This document shows positions 7,641-16,325 of a stretch of DNA of 32,230 nt, in pieces. Numbering within the stretch: position 1 is the stretch's first letter; each line of letters begins with the position of its first letter. The DNA is taken from positions 1 to 32,230 of the forward strand of contig CAMBWI010000024.1 of NCBI GenBank assembly GCA_945871445.1, given 5' to 3'. The position numbers were made by a program, and so were the translations under genes. The notes under the pieces were generated by a model. It made no database searches, was not told the DNA's origin, and saw nothing but the letters and a program-made list of their open reading frames with translations. The stretch comes from Singulisphaera sp. GP187 (GTDB lineage: Bacteria; Planctomycetota; Phycisphaerae; Phycisphaerales; SM1A02).

Positions 7641-10202
7641 TTACTTCTGCGAAATGCGATACACCCCTGCTGGACCTTTACGCGCAATCTCCAACCAATT
7701 TCCAGCGCGGGTTGTGATGACTGCACTTCCATCCGACACTTGCGTAATCGCCGGAAGTGGCGCATCAACTGGCCACGCGATTCGAAGAGGTTCGTCGCCA
7801 GATGCGTGAATTGTCGCCAGCACAATTTTTCCATCTGACCACATCAAATCAATCGAGACTCCGCCGCGCGCGCGAAGTCCCCGAACGGCGCCACGCGACC
7901 ACTCCTTTGGCAATGCAGGCAGAAGTTCGATCACATGACCACGATCACCACCGCTGACTGCGCCGCCAACTTCTCGATGCGACTGCACGAGCATCTCTGC
8001 AATACCAGCAGCTCCACCGAAGTTGCCATCGATCTGAAATGGTGGATGATTATCAAACAAGTTTGGCAGCGTGCTCTTACCAAGCAACATCTGCACGTGA
8101 TGCAACGCTTGCTCGCCATCTTTCAATCGCGCAAACATAATCACAAGCCACGCGCGACTCCATCCCGTGTGACCTCCGCCATTTGCCAATCGAAAGTCCA
8201 GCGATTTGCGCGCCGCGGCCATCAACTCTGGCGTCTCTTCGATCGTGATCTGATGTCCAGGATGCACGCCGAATAAATGACTCATATGACGATGGCCGGG
8301 CTCGTTTTCTTCCCACGGATCCGCCCATTCCATAATGCGACCATCCGCTGCGATCTTTGGCGGCTTCAACTTGTTGATCGCGATGCGAACTCGCGCAACG
8401 ACAGCATCGTCCTTTACAGGATCGTTGGGTACCGCGGCACAAATCGCATCTGCTTCTTCGATCAAGTTTGTGAAGACATCACGAATGATCATCTGATCCA
8501 TCGTGTTTCCCATTCCAGAATCTGCAGTCCCGCCACCAGGCAGACGAAAACTATTTTCGGGCGAAGAACTTGGGCCACCCACAAGCATTCCGCTTTCAGG
8601 ATCAGTCACGAGATAATCCAAATAAAACTCTGCTGCGCCGCGCAGAAGTGGAAACGCGTGCTGTCGAAGAAACACAGGATCGCGACCGTAATCCCAATGA
8701 TCATGCACTGTCTGCGTCATCCATCCACCACCGTGCGGCCAAAGCGCCCACACAGTTTCTTTTCCAGCTGGCACTGTCCAACACCATGCATCCGAAACAT
8801 GATGCGCCATCCAACCATTCGCGCCATACATTCGCTTGGCAGTTTCACCGCCGTCAAAGGCAAGTCGCTCGACATATTCCACAACTGGCGGAACCGTCGG
8901 CGCGATGTTCAACACTTCGGCGGGCCAATAGTTCATTTGCAAATTGATGTTGATATGAAAGTCCGCATTCCACGGCGCGCGCAAATCCTTGCACCAAATC
9001 CCCTGCAAATTTGCAGGCAGTCCATCTGCTCTGCTTGATGACATCAACAATGCGCGTGCATATTGAAGATAAAGCGTGACAAGTCCAGGATCGGATTCGC
9101 CGCTTGCAACTTTGCGCAGTCTTTCGTCTGTTGGCAGCGCAGCGGCTTGGACATTTGGCGGGCCGAGCTCAAGATCGAATCGATCGAAGACTTCACGCCA
9201 TACACGCTCGTGATCCCACAACATATCGCTGCGATTCTTTGGAAGTGCCGCAAAGAATTGCGCGAGGAGCTTCTGCGGATCAGGTCGATCGACTTTCTTG
9301 CCAGTACGTAGCGCTTGAAATGCTGCCACACGATCCGCGCCAACATATGGAAAGTCCGTCGCTGCGAGTACAAAAATATTTACAGCATTGGATGCGCGCA
9401 CAACAATCCCAGAGCCATCGGTGGCCAGCGATCCGCCTTCGATTTCAATCACGATGTCTGCTGCAAATTGAACGCCATCTCCAGCAGTTGATTCGGTCGC
9501 ACCACGCAAATGAATGATTGCCCGTGTGTCGAGAATCTCACTGGTGATCGAGAGCGGACAACCATCGCACGAAGGTTGTCGATCGAGAGAAATCTTCAAG
9601 AAAATGCCTTCAATTTCTTCGGATTGTTGGCGGACGACCAGCGCGTTAGTTGCGTGCGATGCGAAGACCGTGCGCATCACGCGGTAGCCACGTTCGATCC
9701 ACGATGTCACACTCACGCCAGTGTTCAGATCAAGGCCGCGACGATATTCCGTTGCGTCAACGGGAAGAGGAGATTCGATTCGTAAATCACCAAGCGTTTG
9801 ATATGAATCATCGATTGTTGCGGCGAGAATCTTTTCTGCAGCCATCACTTGTGCGGCGATGACTTTCCCATCGAAAAACATTTCGCGAATCTGCTCTAAC
9901 GATCCCGCCGAATCTGGCACTGGACGACTGCTCTGCCTTCCCTCCCACACCGAATCTTCATTCAGTTGAATGCGCTCTTCGCGAACGCCGCCGAAAATCA
10001 TTGCGCCAAGTCGGCCATTTCCAACTGGCAATGCCTCATTCCAATTCGTTGCTGGTTGTTGATACCAAAGCACAAGTCCCGGCGGTGCAACATCTGTCGA
10101 TGGCGCAATCGTGCAGCGCGGCGGTGCTTGCTTTGGGAGATTCGCTGTCTCGACTTGCGCGACTGCAATGAGAGACGCAATCACTGTTGCAGTGATCACC
10201 AT
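7641..10202 (-). CDS. Secreted GH95 family alpha-L-fucosidase
   Basis: This 853-residue protein matches glycoside hydrolase family 95, inverting enzymes that remove alpha-linked L-fucose (some members L-galactose) from glycans. A short signal peptide is visible (MVITATVIASLIAVAQ). The N-terminal domain carries ALPVGNGRLGAMIFGG and QLNEDSVWEG. The catalytic (alpha/alpha)6 domain carries Asn418 and Asn420 in HININLQMNYWPAE, Glu549 in SSSPENSFRLPGG and Asp725 in FQIDGNFGGAAGIAEML, equivalent by motif to the catalytic residues described for bifidobacterial AfcA. The length is typical. The start codon lies 4 nt after the stop of the upstream peptidase gene, with GGAG before it, so the two are probably co-transcribed. 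A role in using fucose-containing algal or host glycans is inferred. Confidence 0.93.
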   Translation of the reverse strand: MVITATVIASLIAVAQVETANLPKQAPPRCTIAPSTDVAPPGLVLWYQQPATNWNEALPVGNGRLGAMIFGGVREERIQLNEDSVWEGRQSSRPVPDSAGSLEQIREMFFDGKVIAAQVMAAEKILAATIDDSYQTLGDLRIESPLPVDATEYRRGLDLNTGVSVTSWIERGYRVMRTVFASHATNALVVRQQSEEIEGIFLKISLDRQPSCDGCPLSITSEILDTRAIIHLRGATESTAGDGVQFAADIVIEIEGGSLATDGSGIVVRASNAVNIFVLAATDFPYVGADRVAAFQALRTGKKVDRPDPQKLLAQFFAALPKNRSDMLWDHERVWREVFDRFDLELGPPNVQAAALPTDERLRKVASGESDPGLVTLYLQYARALLMSSSRADGLPANLQGIWCKDLRAPWNADFHININLQMNYWPAEVLNIAPTVPPVVEYVERLAFDGGETAKRMYGANGWMAHHVSDAWCWTVPAGKETVWALWPHGGGWMTQTVHDHWDYGRDPVFLRQHAFPLLRGAAEFYLDYLVTDPESGMLVGGPSSSPENSFRLPGGGTADSGMGNTMDQMIIRDVFTNLIEEADAICAAVPNDPVKDDAVVARVRIAINKLKPPKIAADGRIMEWADPWEENEPGHRHMSHLFGVHPGHQITIEETPELMAAARKSLDFRLANGGGHTGWSRAWLVIMFARLKDGEQALHHVQMLLGKSTLPNLFDNHPPFQIDGNFGGAAGIAEMLVQSHREVGGAVSGGDRGHVIELLPALPKEWSRGAVRGLRARGGVSIDLMWSDGKIVLATIHASGDEPLRIAWPVDAPLPAITQVSDGSAVITTRAGNWLEIARKGPAGVYRISQK

Positions 10203-10206
10203 GTGT

Positions 10207-12393
10207 TCACTCCGACTTTGTGGCCTTCAATGTGACATCGAGAGTCAATTCTTCAGCGCCGCGTTTGAGTTTGATTTTCACAACATCGCCGGGCTTTTGT
10301 TCGCGAAGTCGTTCCATCATCTCTGCAGGGCCTGTCAATTGGGTTTCGTTCCAACCGATCAAGAGATCGCCAACTTGAATTCCAGCTTCAGATGCGCTGG
10401 TCTCCGCACTGACTCCTTCAACCTTGACTCCTTCAGATCCATCCCCGCCATATCCAGGCATCACTCCAAGTCGAACTTTCGCTCCAGTGCGTCTGCCAGC
10501 AGTTGCTACGCCATCGGTCGAAGTGAATTCCAATTTCTCCGCACGAGATGCGAGCATCTTGACCAAAGTATCTGTCAACTGAATCACTTTCGCTGCGCCT
10601 TGTGGGTTGACTGTGTATCCACGGTCAGTTGGTTTGTGATAATCAGAATGTGTTCCAGTATAAAGAAACAGCACAGGAATCCCTGCGCGATAGAAACTTG
10701 CGTGATCGCTTGGACCGCGCCCTGAGGGATCTGCGTTGACAGTCAATCCACTTGATTCAAAGATCGGACGCAAGTGTGACATGAAATCCTTTGCCGTTCC
10801 TGTTCCAGCGATAGCGACTTCATCATTGCTCATTCGACCAACCATGTCCAGATTGATCATCGCTTGTACTTGATCAACTTTTAATGTTGGATGCTTCGTC
10901 CAGAAGTCGCTTCCATCAAGCCCGACTTCTTCAGCGCTAAATGCCATAAATAAGATCGATCGCATTTCGTCAGGTGCATCGTCGGAGCGGTAATACTCGG
11001 CCATCTGTTTCATCAAGCACAACAGCGCAGATGTCCCAGATGCATTGTCGTCTGCTCCTGGATGCAGAACTCCACGATTGGAAGGATCTGCGCCGTAATA
11101 GCCAAATCCAACATGGTCGTAATGCGCGCCAACGATCACCCATTGATCCGCAAGCGAACCTTTGCCGCGCAAGACTGCGCCAATGTTGTCAGTTTGAATT
11201 GCGCCACTTGATAAATGTGTTTCAACAGATACAACGACCGAGTCGCTCAGGTTCAATGGCTTGAGAGATTCTTTTGCAGAAAGATTGTCAGCAAGTTTTC
11301 GCAGGTCCATCAGAGATCTATTCTGCGGATCTGCGGCCTTCACAAGTTCGTCTGCTGCTTCCGCAGATAATTGAATCACTGGCACATCAAGTCGCGCGCC
11401 AAACCGACTGGTCTCGCTGTTTTCAAGAGTTTGTCGACCATCGCGCGCGCCTGGAGGATTGACCATAATGATTGCAAGTGGTTTTCGTGCAATGATCGCT
11501 TCCATCTTTGGAGCAACCGCGGCGGATGGACTGAAACGCCGATCAGCCCAGAGACTTCGACCTTCGGAATCCAACGGTTCATAGCGCATAAACATCACAA
11601 CGCGACCAGAAAAATCTTCCAACGAATCGCCGAATGATGTGTAGCCATCTTTTCCTTCGGAGATTGCGTATCCAGCGAATGTCAACGGCCCAGAAACTTT
11701 TCCAGAGGCGCTGTTGCCGAGCACCGAGTAGCCGTCGCCGCGCTTCAATTCGATGGCTGATTGCGATGATTTCGACGAGTCCGCCCATTGAACCTGCGAA
11801 CTGATCCACTTTGGTCCTCCGCCGGACAACTCGAATGGTTGTCGCCAATGTGTCCACTCTGGATGATTTGATGTTGATGATGGTGGCGGAGTCGCACCTT
11901 CGATCGATGCTTCAACTGCGACTGAATCTCGCTTCGTCAACTCATCTGTTGTTGGTGCTGGAAATGCAGGCTCGAGTCCTGACTGCTTGAAATAGAATTC
12001 GATGTATTCACCGGCAAGCATGCTGCCGCGCGAAGCTGGAACGCGGCCTTCAAAGAATGGATTCGAAAGGGTCAGCACATGCTGATACCAATCAATCGCG
12101 ACTGGACCAAGTTCTTCGAAAATTCCTCGCAGGTCGATATCGGTATGACCTTCGGTGTTCTTCGGCTGGAATGAATATGGATCGATTCGCCCTTCGATGA
12201 CACGCGTTTTGGTTTCGCTTTCGGATTGCGCGGGTTCGGCCGATGTGGGCGCTGGTTCGGGCGCTGCGGTTGCAGTGGGCGCATCGGATTCGGGCGTCGC
12301 ATCCTGCGGCAGTGAGTGAGAAATTCCAGTGACCAGCAATGCGGCGAAAATCGCCGTCGCTCGCAGTTGGACCCGATTCAGTGAGTGCATCAT
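10207..12393 (-). CDS. Secreted M28 family zinc aminopeptidase with PA-like and PDZ domains
   Basis: This 728-residue exported metallopeptidase has a signal peptide (LRATAIFAALLVTGISHS), an acidic Ala/Pro-rich linker, and a PA-like insertion around residues 240-340. The M28 domain binds two zinc ions: His424 in GAHYDH, Asp449 in GADDNASG, Glu488-Glu489 in FSAEEVGLDGSDFW, Asp in NLDMVGR, and His in YTGTHSDYHKPTD. The last ~90 residues form a PDZ domain (GVSAETSASEAGIQVGDLLI). All M28 metal ligands appear to be present. The start at 12393 was preferred to a GTG at 12420 because it gives the better signal peptide; neither has a strong ribosome binding site. It lies directly upstream of the fucosidase gene and probably shares its transcript. 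Confidence 0.92.
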   Translation of the reverse strand: MMHSLNRVQLRATAIFAALLVTGISHSLPQDATPESDAPTATAAPEPAPTSAEPAQSESETKTRVIEGRIDPYSFQPKNTEGHTDIDLRGIFEELGPVAIDWYQHVLTLSNPFFEGRVPASRGSMLAGEYIEFYFKQSGLEPAFPAPTTDELTKRDSVAVEASIEGATPPPSSTSNHPEWTHWRQPFELSGGGPKWISSQVQWADSSKSSQSAIELKRGDGYSVLGNSASGKVSGPLTFAGYAISEGKDGYTSFGDSLEDFSGRVVMFMRYEPLDSEGRSLWADRRFSPSAAVAPKMEAIIARKPLAIIMVNPPGARDGRQTLENSETSRFGARLDVPVIQLSAEAADELVKAADPQNRSLMDLRKLADNLSAKESLKPLNLSDSVVVSVETHLSSGAIQTDNIGAVLRGKGSLADQWVIVGAHYDHVGFGYYGADPSNRGVLHPGADDNASGTSALLCLMKQMAEYYRSDDAPDEMRSILFMAFSAEEVGLDGSDFWTKHPTLKVDQVQAMINLDMVGRMSNDEVAIAGTGTAKDFMSHLRPIFESSGLTVNADPSGRGPSDHASFYRAGIPVLFLYTGTHSDYHKPTDRGYTVNPQGAAKVIQLTDTLVKMLASRAEKLEFTSTDGVATAGRRTGAKVRLGVMPGYGGDGSEGVKVEGVSAETSASEAGIQVGDLLIGWNETQLTGPAEMMERLREQKPGDVVKIKLKRGAEELTLDVTLKATKSE

Positions 12394-12440
12394 TGGGTGC
12401 ACTATAGGTTCTGTCGCCACTTCAAATCACGACAGTGGCG

Positions 12441-12457
12441 CCGCGGACATCCCGCGG
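12441..12457. other. GC-rich hairpin between csm4 and the peptidase gene
   Basis: CCGCGG, ACATC, CCGCGG forms a short hairpin in the 250-nt gap downstream of csm4 and upstream of the peptidase start. There is no T-run, so it is not a clear intrinsic terminator. The rest of 12394-12643 shows no gene and no CRISPR-type repeats. Confidence 0.35.
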
Positions 12458-12643
12458 AGAGACCAAATTTAAAATAAAAGTAACTCGCAATTCAGAAATC
12501 TGTAATGGGGCCGCGGGGTGAACCGCAGAAAGGAGAGCTTCGCTCGCTGAAAACTTATCAAAGACTTTAAAAAGCAAATCAAACTTGCCTCTGATCATTC
12601 TACTCAAAATGTCATCGTGTTACGAACTCGCTAAAATCCATTC

Positions 12644-13597
12644 TCATTGCAACACCGACGCGTCAACAAGTGCTGGCACGACCAATCCAAACGCGGGCTG
12701 AATGATCTCGATGTTTCGCGAGCGAAGTTCGCTTGATCGATCTGCGCCAAGCAATGCATCCATTGAGATCGCATGCCCAAGAAAAGATGGGCACGCGGCA
12801 GCAGCGAAACATGCGCCTGGTCGAAACATCGTCATTGTGTTTTTACGAACATCAGAAACACCAAGTCCTGGCCCGAGTTTTCCAAACTTTGCAAATGACT
12901 CCCAGCAACCTTTTATGGGATCGGTTGCTGAAGGCTGAAATGTCGAAAGCGAGACAACCGCGTTTGCTCCCTTGATCTTTGCATCCAACTCCTTCGCATC
13001 AACAGGATCGCCGGAGATTTCGAACTGCCCATATCCCGTGGCAATGTCTGCGCCAAATCCAATCAATGAAAGTTCAAAGAGAAGATCAAGAAGGAACTCA
13101 GTTGCTTTTTTGTCGACGGATCGAAAATAAAGCGAAAGGGTTTTCATTTCATCAGGCAGCGTGAATCCAGAACGTGAAAAGAATCCGCCATCCTCAAGCA
13201 CTCCAACCGATTCACGCGACAGCGTGTTATGGCGACTCGCAGTCTGAAGCTGTGGATCGCCCACAAACGATTCAATCGCTGGCGCACGCCCTCTGCACAG
13301 TGCATGAAAATCCAGTAAATGAAGCCATTTTGCACGCTGTAGAACTGCTGGATCCATACCCGCCGGCAGATCTTGAAGGCGCAGTGCAAGCGGGATCGGC
13401 ATCAAGTCTCCCGGAAACGCATCAGACAAAACAAATGGTGGTTCCCCTGCTCGCATTGGGTCAATCAATCTTTCGCGCAACACATCGACTCCCAAACACC
13501 GCACGCAAGTTGTGCAAAGCGCACCACCAAGTGTGTCCGCTTGCCACGGAGTACGCCACGGCGACTTCGGCAGAATTTTGATGCAATTGATTTTCAC
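12644..13597 (-). CDS. csm4: Type III CRISPR effector subunit Csm4 (Cas5-like RAMP)
   Basis: This 317-residue protein matches Csm4, the Cas5-group subunit that binds the 5' handle of crRNA and anchors Cas10. It shows TPWQADTLGGALCTTCVRC at the N terminus, then PPFVLSDAFPGDLMPIPLAL, the family's RHNTLSRESV stretch, and the Gly-rich C-terminal loop GFGADIATGYGQFEISG. The start was set at GTG 13597, because that codon overlaps the stop of csm3 as GTGA and places the beta-strand VKINCIKILPKSPWRTPWQA at the very N terminus; longer readings would run through csm3. It is the last gene of the operon, where csm5 would normally follow. No csm5 is found: the next 250 nt are noncoding. Confidence 0.87.
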   Translation of the reverse strand: MKINCIKILPKSPWRTPWQADTLGGALCTTCVRCLGVDVLRERLIDPMRAGEPPFVLSDAFPGDLMPIPLALRLQDLPAGMDPAVLQRAKWLHLLDFHALCRGRAPAIESFVGDPQLQTASRHNTLSRESVGVLEDGGFFSRSGFTLPDEMKTLSLYFRSVDKKATEFLLDLLFELSLIGFGADIATGYGQFEISGDPVDAKELDAKIKGANAVVSLSTFQPSATDPIKGCWESFAKFGKLGPGLGVSDVRKNTMTMFRPGACFAAAACPSFLGHAISMDALLGADRSSELRSRNIEIIQPAFGLVVPALVDASVLQ

Positions 13598-14265
13598 GCG
13601 GAGCGCATTCTCGTGCGTTCGCTCTTTTTGAAATCGCCGCAGTGAATCTTGATCTGTCCATAACCCTTTCCAGTACCTGCGCCAATTCCCATCTGCTCCA
13701 TCTCCCACAATCCGTGATCGACAACTTCAAGCATCGCTTCGATGCCCTTCACTTTTCCACCTTGTGGATCTTTATATTCAAACGCTCCATCGATATCGAA
13801 TTCCTGCATCGCAATTTCGAGCGCAAACTTTGCTCCCGTTGCAACTCGCTCGACTGTGCGAGGAACCTGCGCTACGCCTGTCAAACGATTATTGACGGTT
13901 TCTGTTTTATTTTCAATCATAAATTCGCTCATCATGTGCGCATCACGAATGATGATGCGTGTTGGTCCAAGATTGTGAGCGGGATTCATATGTGGTCCAA
14001 AGATGAGACAGATCGGACAGTCTGCGCGCGAACATCCGCACGGCTCGCCGAGTTTTTTCCCATCTCTTCCAAGGCGCTTTTCCAGCCCAGATCGAATGCG
14101 TCCCTTGATGGAAGATCCTGGAATATATGGCTTGCCCGTCGTTGGTTCTTTGATGCATGTCAGATCGGTCCCGCCGATTTGCAGCACGTCTTCCGATCCG
14201 CCGATACGCATACCAGAGAGAAGTTCGATTTCGCCCTTGAGGATGTAGTGATTGACTTTCTTCAT
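13594..14265 (-). CDS. csm3: Type III CRISPR backbone subunit Csm3 (Cas7-like, target RNA nuclease)
   Basis: This 223-residue protein is the Cas7-like backbone subunit that coats crRNA and cuts bound target RNA every 6 nt. It begins with the RAMP strand and SGMRIGGSEDVLQIGGTDL, in which Asp34 matches the catalytic Asp of Csm3 proteins (Asp33 in the Streptococcus protein). It then shows KPYIPGSSIKGRIRSGLEKR, a Cys-rich patch (CGCSRADCPICLIFG) that may hold zinc, and the C-terminal Gly-rich loop MGIGAGTGKGYGQI. The length is normal for Csm3. The gene starts 3 nt after the csm2 stop and overlaps csm4 by 4 nt. Backbone and slicing function should therefore be intact. Confidence 0.95.
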   Translation of the reverse strand: MKKVNHYILKGEIELLSGMRIGGSEDVLQIGGTDLTCIKEPTTGKPYIPGSSIKGRIRSGLEKRLGRDGKKLGEPCGCSRADCPICLIFGPHMNPAHNLGPTRIIIRDAHMMSEFMIENKTETVNNRLTGVAQVPRTVERVATGAKFALEIAMQEFDIDGAFEYKDPQGGKVKGIEAMLEVVDHGLWEMEQMGIGAGTGKGYGQIKIHCGDFKKSERTRMRSA

Positions 14266-14268
14266 GAC

Positions 14269-14787
14269 TTAGTTCTTCTCTTTCTTAAAGTGTGCTTGAC
14301 CGAATCCGATGAGAGCCTCGAAGTGAGGCAGAAATCCTTGAACAAAATCCTTTGGCGATTTGATTGCTGCAACATTGCTGCGAATAAAGTCGTGAAAGAG
14401 TTCTGGAATCTTTGGTGATGGTTGCTTGCTCACTCCTTCTGCGGCGGAGATATCAAGTTTCTTGACCAAGGGCAAGACACTCAGCCAATCGATGTCTGTT
14501 GTTTTCAATTTCGATTCGATTGCACGGCAGTGATTCAGATATCGCCGCACTTGGTGAATACTCAGACCGCCAGTGCCACACATGGCCTGCACAAGTGGCT
14601 CGACCTTCTCCCGCGAGACATATTCGATCTTCAAATTTCCATTTGCGTCAAAATATCCTTCTTTGAGATACTCCTTCCAAGTGAAGGCGACGCGTTGTTG
14701 TGCCGTTGATGCAACGGGCGTTGGCGCAGCCCGAAACCCACCGCCCTGCGCAGGTGGTCGTCCGAATTTGTTTCCGAATTTGCTCAT
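14269..14787 (-). CDS. csm2: Type III CRISPR small subunit Csm2 (Cas11-like)
   Basis: This 172-residue protein fits Csm2, the alpha-helical small subunit that lines the target-RNA groove. After a Gly/Pro/Ala-rich, probably disordered N-terminal tail (about residues 1-32) it shows the core helix GGLSIHQVRRYLNHCRAIES, the family's best-conserved segment, and a basic C-terminal part (FGQAHFKKEKN). The start is supported by AGGAGA upstream and by an ATGA overlap with the cas10 stop codon. The tail makes it slightly longer than many Csm2 proteins. The position between cas10 and csm3 is the standard one, which supports the call despite the family's weak sequence conservation. Confidence 0.85.
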   Translation of the reverse strand: MSKFGNKFGRPPAQGGGFRAAPTPVASTAQQRVAFTWKEYLKEGYFDANGNLKIEYVSREKVEPLVQAMCGTGGLSIHQVRRYLNHCRAIESKLKTTDIDWLSVLPLVKKLDISAAEGVSKQPSPKIPELFHDFIRSNVAAIKSPKDFVQGFLPHFEALIGFGQAHFKKEKN

Positions 14788-16325
14788 TGGTCATCTCCTA
14801 AATTTCCGCTGCGTGTTGCGAGCAGTGCGTAACAAATAACCGCTGTAATTCGTGCCGAATCCACACTGAATGACTTGACCACTTGATCGATCCACGCGCG
14901 CGCTGGACCTTTTCGCGGCCAATTGTGCTCCACATGATACGCAAGTTTATGTGTTGAAGTGGATGGGTGCACATCCATCATTTCAAGAATTGCATGCAGC
15001 CAGCATCGTTGAATAAATCCTGCGCCAATCCAATCAACTAGTTGTTTGCACTCACCGACAATCCGAGTGTGATCAGACCACTTCCAAAGAGCACCAAGCA
15101 TTGCGAACTGATTCTTTGGCGCGCGAGCATTTCTTGCGCAGTGCGTCTTTGCCCGAGCAAGCAATTCTTCTGCTTCATCTACTGCGAGATGAAATGGATA
15201 TCGAGGATTGACAATCGAAAGCCCAGCACTGATTGTCAGAGTATGCCGCGATGTTGAACTACTTGGTTCAGAACTGAAGTCGCCCTTGAACAGCGAATGT
15301 ATGTGTCTTGCAAAGTCAATCATGAGATCCCAAGGGCCAACGGCAAGAAGATCATCACCGCCAGAGAAGACGGTATAGATGTTTGACCATGGCGAATGTT
15401 GCTTGCACAGTTCGGCCTCGAGAGTCTCTGCGAAAAAGCTGTCGACCGCCGAACTGAGTTTTCGCAGAGAGGCCCCGCCCCCTGCTTCGACTGCAGCGCA
15501 AGCCGCTACTGCGAAAGCATCCACATCAACTTTCAACACTCCAAGCATCGCTGCACCGCGCGAAGCGCGTGCGATTTCGGCGAAACTGATCGGATTTCCC
15601 GCATTATCCCGAGGAATATGACGCGCAAGGGTTCGGCGATGAAAGAGAGTTCCGTGAATGTTTGCCGGCTGAGAATCTGGCGCAACGAGATTGCTGCATG
15701 AAAGCAAGATGGGTGTCGGTCGTGGCACATTCTGACCAAGACGAACACGCAAGCCAATACATTTCAAACAGGAATTATCAGGCTCGCCATCATCACGATC
15801 AATCGTGAGCCACTTGACATTGACAAGATCGCGCCCGAATTGCGAATCAAGTTCAGCTTCGTTCATTGCATCCCACGGTTTGTCCACGACCAGTGATCCA
15901 GCATTCCACGATTCCGATGTTCCGCAGGGTGCGTACGAGCGTAACTTTGATCGTTGAAGTACGCGCTCTGCAAGTCGCATCGTCGAAGCGAACGTGCCCG
16001 AAGATTCTTGGATTGCAAACGCAAGTCGAAGGCGACCATTCGTTTCATTTATGAGGCAAGACTCGATGTCGCTCAGAGCCAATTGCACTGCTTCGATTGA
16101 TTCTGGAGTAAGAGAAGTTGCGTCGATCGCTAACTTCGCTGCAGCGCAGAAAAGCAATTTCTCTCTTGACAACCCCGCTGCATCAAGCAGTCTGACTGCG
16201 ACACATTCGGCGAGAATCTGCATACGGAACGACCGATGACGAAGCGACAGCGCTTGATCACCCCCTCCGTCGATCGTGTCGAAGAGAAATTGTTTCATGC
16301 CACTGATGGATGCAAGAATGATCAT
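14784..16325 (-). CDS. csm1: Type III CRISPR large subunit Cas10/Csm1 without HD domain
   Basis: At 513 residues this Cas10 is far shorter than the usual ~750-850. Translation from ATG 16325, which overlaps the stop of the upstream gene as ATGA, begins directly with [17 protein letters not shown], the start of the first palm domain, followed by LRHRSFRMQILAE. No HD motif precedes it, so the single-stranded DNA nuclease is absent. The second palm domain is intact: Asp267 and Asp269 in LKVDVDAF and GGDD at 322-325 (VFSGGDDLLAVGPW), the residues needed to make cyclic oligoadenylate. The usual zinc finger between the palms is reduced (CLKC only). A helical C-terminal domain ends with RITAVICYALLATRSGN. 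The protein is predicted to signal but not to cut DNA. No oligoadenylate-activated effector gene lies in the window. Confidence 0.92.
   Translation of the reverse strand: MIILASISGMKQFLFDTIDGGGDQALSLRHRSFRMQILAECVAVRLLDAAGLSREKLLFCAAAKLAIDATSLTPESIEAVQLALSDIESCLINETNGRLRLAFAIQESSGTFASTMRLAERVLQRSKLRSYAPCGTSESWNAGSLVVDKPWDAMNEAELDSQFGRDLVNVKWLTIDRDDGEPDNSCLKCIGLRVRLGQNVPRPTPILLSCSNLVAPDSQPANIHGTLFHRRTLARHIPRDNAGNPISFAEIARASRGAAMLGVLKVDVDAFAVAACAAVEAGGGASLRKLSSAVDSFFAETLEAELCKQHSPWSNIYTVFSGGDDLLAVGPWDLMIDFARHIHSLFKGDFSSEPSSSTSRHTLTISAGLSIVNPRYPFHLAVDEAEELLARAKTHCARNARAPKNQFAMLGALWKWSDHTRIVGECKQLVDWIGAGFIQRCWLHAILEMMDVHPSTSTHKLAYHVEHNWPRKGPARAWIDQVVKSFSVDSARITAVICYALLATRSGNLGDDQ

Noticed and set aside
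8277-9038. A 253-codon plus-strand frame
   Set aside because: It is antisense to the GH95 catalytic domain, which is clearly real on the other strand.
12422-12607. Short minus-strand frame after csm4 as a candidate csm5 or small cas gene
   Set aside because: It has 61 codons, no RAMP motif and no ribosome binding site; it is far too short for Csm5.
13642-14418. A 258-codon plus-strand frame
   Set aside because: It is antisense to csm3 and csm2, whose motifs and coupled starts are convincing.
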